This document shows, piece after piece, positions 19,340-28,200 of a DNA stretch of 40,244 nt. The position numbers and the translations under genes were made by a program. The notes under the pieces were generated by a model. The model searched no databases. It was not told the origin of the DNA and saw only the letters and a list, made by a program, of their open reading frames with translations. The stretch's first letter is position 1. Every line of letters begins with the position of its first letter. The stretch is from Rhizobiales bacterium TMED25 (GTDB taxonomy: Bacteria; Pseudomonadota; Alphaproteobacteria; Rhizobiales; TMED25): the NCBI GenBank assembly GCA_002168075.1, contig NHCE01000009.1, positions 20,509-60,752 of the forward strand, given 5' to 3'.

Positions 19340-19852
19340 ATGTATAAAATTGATATTTTTAATAACATAATTCAAAAAAAATTCTTAATTTTTTTTATGG
19401 TCTTATTTATATTTGATAGATTGATAAAATATCTTCTATTAAGATATTTTGAGCAATTTGATATTAAAGCTATAGATGTAACTAGTTTTTTTGAAATTAT
19501 ACTGGTTTGGAATAGAGGTTTTAGTTATGGTCTTTTCCCACAGGAGAGTTATTTAGGACAAATATTTATTTGTATTTTTTCTCTTTTAATTTGTCTATGG
19601 ATCACAAAGTTTATATTTAGTTCTAAAATTAAATTTAAAATGGTATCACTTACCTTAATCCTTGCAGGTGCACTATCTAATATTATTGATAGGCTGTTAT
19701 ATTCGGGTGTTGCAGATTTTTTTCATTTTTATTTAAAAGAATATAGTTGGTATGTCTTCAATATTGCGGATATTTATATAGTAACCGGATTAATGCTATT
19801 GCTTTTGGTATTTACTTGGCCTAAAATTAATTTTAAATTATCTAATAAATAA
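19340..19852 (+). CDS. lspA: Lipoprotein signal peptidase (signal peptidase II)
   Basis: This 170-residue inner-membrane aspartyl protease cleaves prolipoprotein signal peptides after lipidation. Four hydrophobic segments are visible. The two catalytic aspartates are D117 in LSNIIDRLLYSGVADFFHF and D144 in WYVFNIADIYI, matching the family NxxDR and FNxAD motifs. VWNRGFSYGLF corresponds to the conserved N.G.AFG region. It lies between ileS and a lipoprotein gene, a substrate it would be expected to process. The stretch before the first membrane segment is slightly long and Lys/Ile-rich, as usual in this genome. Confidence 0.95.
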   Translation: MYKIDIFNNIIQKKFLIFFMVLFIFDRLIKYLLLRYFEQFDIKAIDVTSFFEIILVWNRGFSYGLFPQESYLGQIFICIFSLLICLWITKFIFSSKIKFKMVSLTLILAGALSNIIDRLLYSGVADFFHFYLKEYSWYVFNIADIYIVTGLMLLLLVFTWPKINFKLSNK

Positions 19853-19864
19853 TATAAATTGAAT

Positions 19865-20650
19865 ATGTCACTTGCCAAATATAGTAGAATATTTTTTGTT
19901 TGTTTACTTATTTTGCCAAGTTGTGGATCTTCATTAAAGGAATTTGTATCTTCATCTACTACTGGAAGCGCATTCCAAGCCGGTCCTCCAGATGAATTTC
20001 TAACTGTTACCAAAAAACCATTGATAATGCCCCCGGATTACTTGCTAAGGCCGCCATCAGATGAGGACCCTGCTTTCCTTATTAATACCCGAGAAGAAGC
20101 TAAGCTTTTAGTATTAGGTGAAGAAGCACCATCGAGTATATCAAGGGCTGAAGAGGATATTCTACTTATGGCAAATAGTAAGAGTGCCAATCCTAATATA
20201 AAAAAGGAACTATATGCTGAAGAGGGGGCTATAAAAGATGAAAACCTTACTGAATATCTGGCAAGACTCAAAGATGAGAATGCCCAAGTATTGGACACTG
20301 AAGAAGAATTTAAAAGACTAAATAAGAGAGAAATTATTGATAATAAGACTATGGCTGAGAATGAAGAAAAAAATTCGATTAAAGTTGAGGCTCTTAGTTT
20401 GAATCGATTGATGTTAAAAAATCTTCAGGAAACAGATGATATTTCTGACAAGAGTAAGATAAATTATGAGCTATCAATTGATGATATTATAGATTTAGAT
20501 GGAAAAGAAAACTCAAAAAGTGATAGTGAAACAGAATTTGAAAGTAGCGTAGATACTACAAAACGAGACGAGATTCCACCTGTTGACAGGATGCCAACAG
20601 TGTTTAAAGGTTTAATGGGCGGTATAACAAGTGGATTTGGTTTATTTTAA
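19865..20650 (+). CDS. DUF3035-type lipoprotein
   Basis: This protein of about 261 residues has a lipoprotein signal: a basic start, a hydrophobic stretch (IFFVCLLILPSC) and the lipobox cysteine followed by GSS. After it come GPPDEFLTVTKKPLIMPPDY and LRPPSD, the hallmark of the alphaproteobacterial family DUF3035, whose function is unknown. The rest is acidic and low in complexity, probably extended in the periplasm, with a glycine-rich C-terminus (FKGLMGGITSGFGLF). A TTG at 19859 is also in frame, but the ATG at 19865 gives a normal signal peptide. The gene lies directly after lspA, a typical neighbour for this family. Confidence 0.85.
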   Translation: MSLAKYSRIFFVCLLILPSCGSSLKEFVSSSTTGSAFQAGPPDEFLTVTKKPLIMPPDYLLRPPSDEDPAFLINTREEAKLLVLGEEAPSSISRAEEDILLMANSKSANPNIKKELYAEEGAIKDENLTEYLARLKDENAQVLDTEEEFKRLNKREIIDNKTMAENEEKNSIKVEALSLNRLMLKNLQETDDISDKSKINYELSIDDIIDLDGKENSKSDSETEFESSVDTTKRDEIPPVDRMPTVFKGLMGGITSGFGLF

Positions 20651-20667
20651 CCGAACGATCGTTCAGT
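20650..20667. promoter_or_regulatory. Palindrome before mutL, candidate regulator binding site
   Basis: ACCGAACGATCGTTCAGT is a near-perfect 18-bp palindrome (8 of 9 pairs) with a perfect 12-bp core, GAACGATCGTTC, at 20653-20664. It overlaps the last base of the DUF3035 stop codon and ends 13 bp before the mutL start. Its GC content stands out from its surroundings. The form resembles operators of TetR-family repressors. Which protein binds is unknown, and no TetR gene is in the window. Confidence 0.5.
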
Positions 20668-20680
20668 ATGAGGTATGGTA

Positions 20681-22462
20681 ATGGTTATTAAATTACTAGA
20701 TAGCAATACTATTAATCAAATTGCAGCTGGTGAAGTAATTGAGCGTCCATCCTCTATTGTAAAAGAGTTGGTTGAAAACGCAATTGATGCTAACTCTAGA
20801 AATATATCTATAAAAATCAAAGATGGTGGCAAAGAGTTCATAGAAATAGAAGATGATGGCTGTGGTATGTCAAAAGAAGACCTTGCTTTATCTATAAAGA
20901 GACATGCTACATCTAAATTAGAAAAAAATAATATTGAAAAAATTAATACACTAGGATTTAGAGGTGAGGCACTTCCATCGATTGGATCTGTTTCAAGGAT
21001 TCGGATTATCTCTAAGGTTATATCAGATAATGGGTATCAAATTACAGTCGATTATGGTAAAGAAAAAAAAATAAGACAATCCCCATGTAATCAAGGAACT
21101 ATCGTAACCGTTGAAAATTTGTTTTTAAAATTACCAGCAAGGTATAAATTTTTAAAAAGCGCCCGCAGTGAGTTAGGTGCTATCCTTAATTTATTAAAGA
21201 AACTGGCGATATCGAACCCAGAGGTCTCTTTCAAAATTGAGGTAGATGGAAAACAATATCTAAGTTGGGTCAGAGGAGAATCTTCAAAAGAGTCATTGTT
21301 TGAAAATCGTATTATTGATATTTTTGGAATAGATTTCCTCAATAACATGACCACGCTTAATCATGCAAGTTCTGATGTCACTATTCAGGGTTATATTGGA
21401 TTACCCGCTTACAATAGAACTAATTCAAATTCACAGTATATCATTGTCAATAATCGCGTGATAACCGACAGAAGATTATCTGGTGCTATAAGATCAGCTT
21501 ACAAAGATAGGCTGGCCAAAGGAAGATTTCCAATTTTTATTATAAAAATAACCATACCAACATACGCCGTAGATGTTAATGTCCACCCAGCTAAATCAGA
21601 AGTTAGATTTGCTAACGATAGGCAGGTTACATCTATCTTGATTTCTGCCATTAATAAATCACTAGCAAAATCGAACTCCAAAAGCTTGAATCTATCATCA
21701 ACATTGAAGAATGTTAATACTATTCATGAGAAATATCAAAGTTCAGTTTACCAAACTCAGGGTGAGATGGCCATACAGGCTGATAAAACAACATACAACG
21801 AATTAGTAAAAAATAGTAGAAACACAAATGATATTTCAGAAATAAATGATAAAAATATTTTAATAAATAGTAATCAAAACAATAATTATCCTCTTGGATT
21901 TGCAAGAGCACAAATTTTCAAGAATTATATATTGGCACAAAACCAGAATGGAATGATTATCGTTGACCAGCATGCGGCTCATGAGAGAATAGTATATGAG
22001 AAAATGAAGCTAAGTTTCCATAATAATGAGATAGAAAGACAGACGCTTTTGATACCGTATATCCATAATTTAAGTCAGATAGATAAAGAAAAAATATTAT
22101 CTGTAGATTCTGATTTATTGAGTTTTGGAATCGAAATTGAAGACTTCGGTAATGAAATAATTATTAGAGCAATCCCCACTCTAATAATTGGAGCTAATTT
22201 AAAGGATCTTATTAATGATATATTGGATTGTATTAATGATGATTTTTTACTAAAAAACTTTGATGATAGATTAAACTTAATCCTCTCAAGGATCGCTTGC
22301 TATGGGTCAATTAGGAGTGGAAGACAATTAAATATCGATGAAATGAACGCTTTATTAAGAGAAATTGAAGTTACACCAGACTCAGGACAGTGCAATCATG
22401 GTCGACCCTCACATATTTACCTTAGCCAAGAGGAGATAGAAAAACTATTTGAGAGAACGTAG
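20681..22462 (+). CDS. mutL: DNA mismatch repair protein MutL (endonuclease type)
   Basis: This protein of about 593 residues links mismatch recognition by MutS to strand removal. The GHKL ATPase N-terminus has INQIAAGEVIERPSSIVKEL, ELVENAIDA, DDGCGM and LGFRGEALPSI. The C-terminal domain has DQHAAHERIVYE (D429 to E440), the DQHAxxExxxxE endonuclease motif, with ACYGSIRSGRQL and QCNHGRPSH as further metal-site parts. This fits organisms without MutH. An ATG at 20675 is possible, but GAGG at 20670-20673 is at proper distance only from the ATG at 20681. The 3' end overlaps rsmD on the other strand by 18 bp. Confidence 0.96.
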   Translation: MVIKLLDSNTINQIAAGEVIERPSSIVKELVENAIDANSRNISIKIKDGGKEFIEIEDDGCGMSKEDLALSIKRHATSKLEKNNIEKINTLGFRGEALPSIGSVSRIRIISKVISDNGYQITVDYGKEKKIRQSPCNQGTIVTVENLFLKLPARYKFLKSARSELGAILNLLKKLAISNPEVSFKIEVDGKQYLSWVRGESSKESLFENRIIDIFGIDFLNNMTTLNHASSDVTIQGYIGLPAYNRTNSNSQYIIVNNRVITDRRLSGAIRSAYKDRLAKGRFPIFIIKITIPTYAVDVNVHPAKSEVRFANDRQVTSILISAINKSLAKSNSKSLNLSSTLKNVNTIHEKYQSSVYQTQGEMAIQADKTTYNELVKNSRNTNDISEINDKNILINSNQNNNYPLGFARAQIFKNYILAQNQNGMIIVDQHAAHERIVYEKMKLSFHNNEIERQTLLIPYIHNLSQIDKEKILSVDSDLLSFGIEIEDFGNEIIIRAIPTLIIGANLKDLINDILDCINDDFLLKNFDDRLNLILSRIACYGSIRSGRQLNIDEMNALLREIEVTPDSGQCNHGRPSHIYLSQEEIEKLFERT

Positions 22463-23017
22463 CTTAAATTGAAAGAAAAGAACTTGAGAGTTTCCATATA
22501 TTTTTTTACAGATTAACTCAAAATTTTCATCTTCAATAATTTTACTTTTCTTATCTTCTTCAACTACAAGCAGCCCATTTTTATTTAAAAGTTCATTTTT
22601 CAATATGAATGCAAATACTGTACTGATATAATTTTTATTATATGGTGGATCTGCAAAAATAAGATCAAATTTTTTTTCAGACTCAAATTTTTTTGAATTA
22701 CTAATATTAAAAACTAAGTTCTTTGACTTGTTTAATAAATTACAATTTTCTAAATTTGTACGACAAATTTTTTGCGATATCTTACTAATATCTATAAATA
22801 AGCAATGTGCCGAGCCTCTTGAAAGAGCTTCAATTCCGAGGCTTCCAGAACCAGAAAAAAGATCCAAAACATTTTTATTATAAAGTGAAAAGCTTATGTT
22901 TCCATGCTCAATAATATTATATATTGCCATCTTAACTTTATCAGATGTTGGTCTAATTTTTTTATCATTACTTGAGACTAATTTTTTTCCTTTAGCGATA
23001 CCAGATATAACTCTCAT
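22445..23017 (-). CDS. rsmD: 16S rRNA m2G966 methyltransferase RsmD
   Basis: This 190-residue SAM-dependent methyltransferase modifies G966 of 16S rRNA on the 30S subunit. It starts MRVISGIAKGKKLVSS with IRPTSDKVKMAIYNII (the RPT motif), has the SAM loop LDLFSGSGSLGIEALSRG and the catalytic motif FADPPYNKNYI. Length is typical. It lies 5 bp downstream of the pseudouridine synthase gene on the same strand, so the pair forms a small rRNA-modification operon. Its 3' end overlaps the end of mutL on the opposite strand by 18 bp. Confidence 0.95.
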   Translation of the reverse strand: MRVISGIAKGKKLVSSNDKKIRPTSDKVKMAIYNIIEHGNISFSLYNKNVLDLFSGSGSLGIEALSRGSAHCLFIDISKISQKICRTNLENCNLLNKSKNLVFNISNSKKFESEKKFDLIFADPPYNKNYISTVFAFILKNELLNKNGLLVVEEDKKSKIIEDENFELICKKIYGNSQVLFFQFKLRSLK

Positions 23018-23022
23018 GGTTA

Positions 23023-23778
23023 TTACCTTATATTAAAACCAATTTTTTTTAATCTTTGATTCACAATTTTATAATCAATTTCAACAAAATGTCCTTTTTG
23101 AATATTACCAAGTTCGAATGGTCCAAATTTTGTTCGGATAAGCCTATTTATTTGAAGATTAAAATATTGACAAATTTTTCTAATTTCTCTGTTCTTTCCT
23201 TCAGATATCTCAATTTGAAGCCAAGTATTCGCCTCGCTGTAAGATAATATACTTGCAGAAATTATGTTATATTTTATATGCTCAATTATTATTTCACCAC
23301 ACATTTTATCTATAAGCTTTTGCTCTAGTTTTCCTCGAGTCTTAATCTTATACCTCCTTATCAATTTACTTCTGGGGTGCTCCATAAATCTGGATAAATC
23401 TCCATTATTTGTGAATAGTAATAATCCTTCAGTATTTATATCTAGTCTTCCAATAGATATTAGGTGATTAACTTTTCTTGGTAATAAGCTGAAGACAGTT
23501 TCTCGTTTTTGTGGATCTTTTGTTGTTGTTATATAACCCTTGGGCTTATTTAGAATCCAGATTTTAGTGGTTAATTCATAAGAGAGGACCTTGTCATCAA
23601 TGGATATAGTGTCTCTGCTTGTTACAAAAGTTATTGGAGACATTACTAGCTCCCCATTTATTTTTATTCTACGATCTATGATTAATTTTTCTGCGTCTCT
23701 TCGTGAGTAGGCACCAGAACGAGATATTATTTTGGCGATACGTTGATTTTCTATTTTGTAATTTGCATTATTAGGCAT
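23023..23778 (-). CDS. rluB: rRNA pseudouridine synthase, RsuA/RluB family
   Basis: This protein of about 251 residues has an N-terminal S4 RNA-binding domain (RIAKIISRSGAYSRRDAEKL, residues 13-32) and a pseudouridine synthase domain. The catalytic Asp is D113 in SIGRLDINTEGLLLFTNNGDL. KGYITTTKDPQKRETVF and EGKNREIRKICQ also fit the RsuA/RluB/RluE group. RluB (23S U2605) is the most likely member because of the S4 domain and overall length. An ATG at 23814 would add 12 hydrophobic residues (MLILFFIYIIKV), which do not suit this cytoplasmic family, so 23778 is preferred. It is followed by rsmD and is divergent from tadA. Confidence 0.88.
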   Translation of the reverse strand: MPNNANYKIENQRIAKIISRSGAYSRRDAEKLIIDRRIKINGELVMSPITFVTSRDTISIDDKVLSYELTTKIWILNKPKGYITTTKDPQKRETVFSLLPRKVNHLISIGRLDINTEGLLLFTNNGDLSRFMEHPRSKLIRRYKIKTRGKLEQKLIDKMCGEIIIEHIKYNIISASILSYSEANTWLQIEISEGKNREIRKICQYFNLQINRLIRTKFGPFELGNIQKGHFVEIDYKIVNQRLKKIGFNIR

Positions 23779-23832
23779 AACTTTAATTATATAAATAAAA
23801 AATAAAATTAGCATTAATAGTTAAGTTATATC

Positions 23833-24279
23833 ATGAAATTTATGAAAGTAGCTATTGAAGAAGCGAAACTTGCTCAAAATAATAATGAGGTTCCAGTTGG
23901 AGCTGTCATAACGGACACTCACGGAAAGATCATATCTCAAGCTCATAATATGACAAGAACCTTATATGACCCAACCTCTCACGCAGAAATTATGGCGATA
24001 AGATTAGCATCTTCAAAGTTAGCCAATAATGTATTATCAAATTGCGATATTTATGTAACCCTAGAGCCATGTTCAATGTGTTATTTTGCAATTTCTTATG
24101 CAAGGATTCGACGTATTTATTTTGGAGCCTATAGCTATGAGATTGATAGAAATATACTCGAAGATTACTCAAAGCCTAATGGAGTAGGTTCCTCTAATCA
24201 TAAACCAGAAATATATGGTGGAATATTAGAAGAAGAGAATAGAAATTTACTAAAATTATTTTTCAAGAGTAAAAGATGA
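23833..24279 (+). CDS. tadA: tRNA-specific adenosine deaminase TadA
   Basis: This 148-residue zinc deaminase makes inosine at the wobble position (A34) of tRNA-Arg(ACG). The zinc ligands and catalytic Glu are visible: H50 and E52 in HAE, and C80 and C83 in EPCSMC. EVPVGAVITD precedes them, and AISYARIRRIYFGAY matches the substrate-side region. Length is slightly below average but complete. It is divergent from rluB and convergent with purD, whose stop codon lies one base away. Confidence 0.95.
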   Translation: MKFMKVAIEEAKLAQNNNEVPVGAVITDTHGKIISQAHNMTRTLYDPTSHAEIMAIRLASSKLANNVLSNCDIYVTLEPCSMCYFAISYARIRRIYFGAYSYEIDRNILEDYSKPNGVGSSNHKPEIYGGILEEENRNLLKLFFKSKR

Positions 24280-24280
24280 A

Positions 24281-25549
24281 TTATTCTGACTGGATACCCC
24301 TCCATGCAATATCTTTTCTATAAAATTTATCTTTATATGTGATTTTATCCACTGCTTCATAGGCCTGGTCTCTTGCTTCTTGAATTGTGTTAGCAGTTGA
24401 AGTCACATTAAGAACTCTTCCACCTGTCGCAATTAACTCTCCATTTACAATGGATGTTCCTGCGTGAAATACTTTTATGTTTTTATTCGCCTCAGCATCT
24501 TCAATTCCGGTTATCGATGAATCAATATTATATTCGAGTGGATATCCTTTATTGGCTAACACGATAGTAAGAGATTTTTTATCATGCCACTGAATTTTAT
24601 GATTCTTTAAATTTACATTAACAGTATCTAGCACAAGTTCTGTAAAGTTTGATTTTAAGAGCATAAGTAGTGCTTGAGTTTCAGGATCACCAAATCTTAT
24701 ATTATATTCAATTAAGCTTGGTTCACCATCTCTGATCATCAATCCAGCAAATAAAACACCAGTATACGAAATATCTCTTTTTTTTAAACCACTTAGAGTT
24801 GGTTCTAATATAAGGTTAATAATCTTATTTTCTAATTTTTTTGTTAGAATTGGAGGCGGGCAGTAGGCTCCCATTCCACCAGTATTTGGACCTTTATCTC
24901 CATCTAAAAGTCTTTTATGATCCTGAGCACCCATCAACGGGAGAATATTCTCACCATCTGAGATAGCGAAATAACTTATTTCTTCACCATCAAGGAATTC
25001 CTCGATTAGAACTGATTGATTTAAACCAAAACGACCATCAAATATATCATGTACAGCAGTTTGTGCCTCCAAGAAGGAGTCACATATAAACACACCTTTT
25101 CCGGCAGCTAATCCATCTGCCTTAATAACATATGGGGGTTGCATCTTTTTTAAATATTCAATACTTTCTGCATATACATTGAACGATTTTGCAGCAGCAG
25201 TTGGAATATTATTTTCAAGAGCAATTTCTTTAGTAAATTTCTTTGACGATTCTAGTAATGAGGCTTTTTCTCTGGGTGCGAATACCTTTACTCCTAACTC
25301 CAACAAATAATCTGTTAACCCATTGCATATTGGAACTTCTGGACCAATAATAACCAACCCTACTTTGTTCATAGAAACAAAATTACATAGAGCTTTAAAA
25401 TCTAAGGGGTTAATTTTAATACATTCACAATATTGACTAATCCCAGGATTTCCTGGGATAGCATATAATATGTCTGAGGGTGATCCATTATATAAAGATC
25501 GTGCTATTGCATGTTCTCTACCTCCATTCCCAATTAAAAGTATTCTCAT
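24281..25549 (-). CDS. purD: Phosphoribosylamine--glycine ligase
   Basis: This 422-residue ATP-grasp enzyme joins glycine to phosphoribosylamine, the second step of purine synthesis. It starts MRILLIGNGGREHAIARSL, has VIIGPEVPICNGLTD, the ATP-grasp block PPYVIKADGLAAGKGV, LIEEFLDGEEIS, the signature GPNTGGMGAYCP, and the metal-binding IEYNIRFGDPETQ. Length and motifs are normal. Other pur genes are not in the window. The gene is divergent from xseA with 84 bp between starts and convergent with tadA. Confidence 0.97.
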   Translation of the reverse strand: MRILLIGNGGREHAIARSLYNGSPSDILYAIPGNPGISQYCECIKINPLDFKALCNFVSMNKVGLVIIGPEVPICNGLTDYLLELGVKVFAPREKASLLESSKKFTKEIALENNIPTAAAKSFNVYAESIEYLKKMQPPYVIKADGLAAGKGVFICDSFLEAQTAVHDIFDGRFGLNQSVLIEEFLDGEEISYFAISDGENILPLMGAQDHKRLLDGDKGPNTGGMGAYCPPPILTKKLENKIINLILEPTLSGLKKRDISYTGVLFAGLMIRDGEPSLIEYNIRFGDPETQALLMLLKSNFTELVLDTVNVNLKNHKIQWHDKKSLTIVLANKGYPLEYNIDSSITGIEDAEANKNIKVFHAGTSIVNGELIATGGRVLNVTSTANTIQEARDQAYEAVDKITYKDKFYRKDIAWRGIQSE

Positions 25550-25633
25550 TATATTATTTTATTATTTTGAATTATCTGCTAATTGATATTAACCTATAAA
25601 ACCGTAATGTTAATTGATAATTTTATATTTTAG

Positions 25634-26995
25634 ATGAATTTTGTTAATGAAAATATTCCTGAGTATGGAGTAAGTGAAATATCAGCTGCCATTAAGCAGA
25701 AGATTGAGGATAGCTTTGGATATGTCAAAATTAAGGGCGAGGTATCGGGTCTCGCTATAAAAAATGGGATTGCATATTTGAAAATAAAAGAAAATGATGA
25801 TGTAATCAATGCAATCATTTTTAATAATGCCTATCGTCAATTAAAAATAAAACCCCAAGATGGATTAGAAGTTGTTGTATCTGGGAAAATAACAACATAT
25901 TCAAAGAGGGGGATATCAAGCTATCAAATACAAGTGGATAATATTGAATTAGCTGGCGAAGGGGCCCTCCTCGCTCTTTTTGAGAAATTAAAAAAACAGT
26001 TACAGGAAGAAGGTTTGTTTGATAATAGATTTAAGAAGACAATTTCAAAATATCCAAGAAATATTATTATCATTACTTCAATTCATGGGGCAGTTATAAG
26101 GGATATATTGAGAGTATATAAGGATAATGGTTATCCTATCAATATTTCTATTTATGATGTATCCGTCCAGGGGGTAAAATGTCCAACTGAGATTAGTGAA
26201 GCGGTCGATAGGATAAATTTAATAGAAGAAACCAATAATCTCAGACCTGATATTATCCTTATAGCAAGAGGGGGAGGGAGCTTAGAAGATTTATGGGGAT
26301 TTAATGATGAAAGGCTAGTACGGAGTGTTTTTAATTCAACAATACCAATCGTAAGTGCGGTTGGCCATGAAACAGATAATACATTGATTGATTTTGTCTC
26401 AGATCTAAGAGCCCCGACTCCAACGAGTGCCGCTAATTTACTTTTTCCAAAGATTTATGAGATAGAGTCTTTAATTAAAAATAATCAAAGATTATTATTT
26501 TCAAATTTAAATGATAAAATGGAAAAGCATGGCATGAAGCATAGTCAGTTAGAAAATATGATAGACTTTATGGGTCTAAATTTTATCACAGATATGAATC
26601 TACAATTTGAAAAAATAAATTCAAAAATTTCAAAACAATCACTACTTGCTAATATTCTATCAAAAAAAATAGAATTTGAGAGTAACCTTGATTTCTTCTC
26701 CAGAGAAAAAATGAAATATATCAAAGACCAAAGGGATAATATGACAAGGCGTTTTGATAGAATTTTTAATCAAATACATTCAACACTCCCATTGCAGAAA
26801 CAACAATTGGAGGGATTACAAAGAATCCTTCAATCACTAAATTATAAGAATATCCTAAAAAGGGGATATACTCTCATAAGGGGAACAGATAAGGAGATTA
26901 TTGGTTCAAAATATGAATCAAAAAGTTATAATTCATTCAACATATTATTTTCAGATGGCGAGATTAATGTCAAAAAAAATCAAGATAAAGAATAG
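25634..26995 (+). CDS. xseA: Exodeoxyribonuclease VII large subunit
   Basis: This 453-residue catalytic subunit of ExoVII degrades single-stranded DNA. It has an N-terminal OB-fold domain (YGVSEISAAIKQKIEDSFG then IKGEVSGL, about residues 11-45). The catalytic domain has GAVIRDIL, PDIILIARGGGSLEDLWGF and VSAVGHETDNTLIDFVSD followed by RAPTPTSAANL, and a long coiled-coil helix region lies at about 270-400. The product works with the small XseB subunit, which is not encoded here. Twelve bp after its stop is the DUF2093 gene, probably cotranscribed, as in other alphaproteobacteria. Confidence 0.95.
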   Translation: MNFVNENIPEYGVSEISAAIKQKIEDSFGYVKIKGEVSGLAIKNGIAYLKIKENDDVINAIIFNNAYRQLKIKPQDGLEVVVSGKITTYSKRGISSYQIQVDNIELAGEGALLALFEKLKKQLQEEGLFDNRFKKTISKYPRNIIIITSIHGAVIRDILRVYKDNGYPINISIYDVSVQGVKCPTEISEAVDRINLIEETNNLRPDIILIARGGGSLEDLWGFNDERLVRSVFNSTIPIVSAVGHETDNTLIDFVSDLRAPTPTSAANLLFPKIYEIESLIKNNQRLLFSNLNDKMEKHGMKHSQLENMIDFMGLNFITDMNLQFEKINSKISKQSLLANILSKKIEFESNLDFFSREKMKYIKDQRDNMTRRFDRIFNQIHSTLPLQKQQLEGLQRILQSLNYKNILKRGYTLIRGTDKEIIGSKYESKSYNSFNILFSDGEINVKKNQDKE

Positions 26996-27006
26996 GTAGT
27001 AAACTT

Positions 27007-27222
27007 ATGAATAAATCTATAGATGATAAAATGGCTTTATTAAAATATAGACACGGTGAGTTTGATGTAATTCATGATGGACAATATGTATTATGCGGCA
27101 TTAGTGGAAAAAAAATAGAAATATCAGATATTAAATATTGGTCAGTAGATAAACAAGAAGCTTATGTATCTCCAGAGTTTGCTTTAGAAGCATATAAGAA
27201 AAAAACTAATACAGATAAATAA
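27007..27222 (+). CDS. DUF2093 family small protein
   Basis: This 71-residue soluble protein has the pattern MALLKYRHGEFDVIHDGQYV then LCGISGKKIEISDIKYWSVD and KQEAYVSPEFALEAY. The motif VLCGISGKKI..... KYWSV..QEAY matches the alphaproteobacterial family DUF2093. No function is known. The single Cys in a VLCxxSG turn suggests a small zinc-ribbon-like or beta fold, but only one Cys is present. It follows xseA after 11 bp and ends 3 bp from the convergent lpxK stop. Confidence 0.85.
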   Translation: MNKSIDDKMALLKYRHGEFDVIHDGQYVLCGISGKKIEISDIKYWSVDKQEAYVSPEFALEAYKKKTNTDK

Positions 27223-27225
27223 TTA

Positions 27226-28200
27226 TTATAGGAATTTCTTTAAGCTCTCAACATCTTCAAATCTGACTTCCATGTCCAGAACATCAATTATTTCTCTCAA
27301 TTCTCTTTTGGGGTCATTTATATCATTAAATCTTACATAATCTTTTGCCGTCGTTATCAAAGTATATTTATCAAATTTTCTTGAAATTTTTATTAGCGAA
27401 TAGACATCATTTCTTGAGTAGTAATGATGATTACTAAAAGTGATCTTTTCAATTACATTGGTACCAAGATCTTCAAGACTTGCGAAGAATTTCTTTGGTA
27501 CACCAATACCACAAAAAGCTATTCTATCTCTAACACTACTGTGTCTAAACACATAATTTATTGATGTATTTATTTTTATTTTATTCAAAGCCTCTATTTC
27601 TTTTTTAATTTTTTGTGGAATTCTATTATCATTTAGGAGAATTACAGCATCAGAAATTTCAATAGTTTTTCTGGTTATTCCAAGTAATTCACCAGATGGA
27701 AAAGGACGATTATTATCAAGTTTCGTATTACCATCAATAACTAGAAGATTGACCTTATTTAGTATTGAAATATCCCTGAATCCATCATCCATTACGACAA
27801 AATTATAGTTATTATTTTTTATTACTTCTAAGGCATCTTTCCGTTTTTTTGATACATATGTATCAATAGTTTTAGAAATCAAGAGTGGTTCATCTCCCAC
27901 ATCTTTTACGCTATGCTTATTATTAATTAAAGTTGGGATTTTTATAGATCCCTTATAGCCTTTGGCTAGTGCACAAGGATTTTTTTGATTAGCGATCAAA
28001 AAATTTAAAATAGCTATAACAACAGGTGTTTTTCCACCACCACCAATTAGAGGGCTACCAACAGATACTATTGGTATATCAGAAATATATTTCTTTTTTA
28101 GATAATAGTGTAATTTAGATATTGAATAGTAGATAAAGCTAATTGGTATTAAAAAGCTTGATAAAATACCATTATCTTTCCAAAAAAATGGTCTATTCAT
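27226..28200 (-). CDS. lpxK: Tetraacyldisaccharide 4'-kinase LpxK
   Basis: This protein of about 324 residues phosphorylates the 4' position of the lipid A disaccharide at the inner membrane. It starts MNRPFFWKDNGILSSFLIPI with a membrane-anchoring helix, then has the Walker-A-like loop SVGSPLIGGGGKTPVVIAIL, the ALAKGYKG block, VKDVGDEPLLI, and the catalytic-region VVMDDGFRD. A TTG at 28222-28224 is in frame, but the ATG at 28198-28200 gives the usual LpxK N-terminus and an 8-bp overlap with the end of waaA. It follows waaA in the operon ubiA-waaA-lpxK, a natural pairing for Kdo-lipid A synthesis. Confidence 0.94.
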   Translation of the reverse strand: MNRPFFWKDNGILSSFLIPISFIYYSISKLHYYLKKKYISDIPIVSVGSPLIGGGGKTPVVIAILNFLIANQKNPCALAKGYKGSIKIPTLINNKHSVKDVGDEPLLISKTIDTYVSKKRKDALEVIKNNNYNFVVMDDGFRDISILNKVNLLVIDGNTKLDNNRPFPSGELLGITRKTIEISDAVILLNDNRIPQKIKKEIEALNKIKINTSINYVFRHSSVRDRIAFCGIGVPKKFFASLEDLGTNVIEKITFSNHHYYSRNDVYSLIKISRKFDKYTLITTAKDYVRFNDINDPKRELREIIDVLDMEVRFEDVESLKKFL

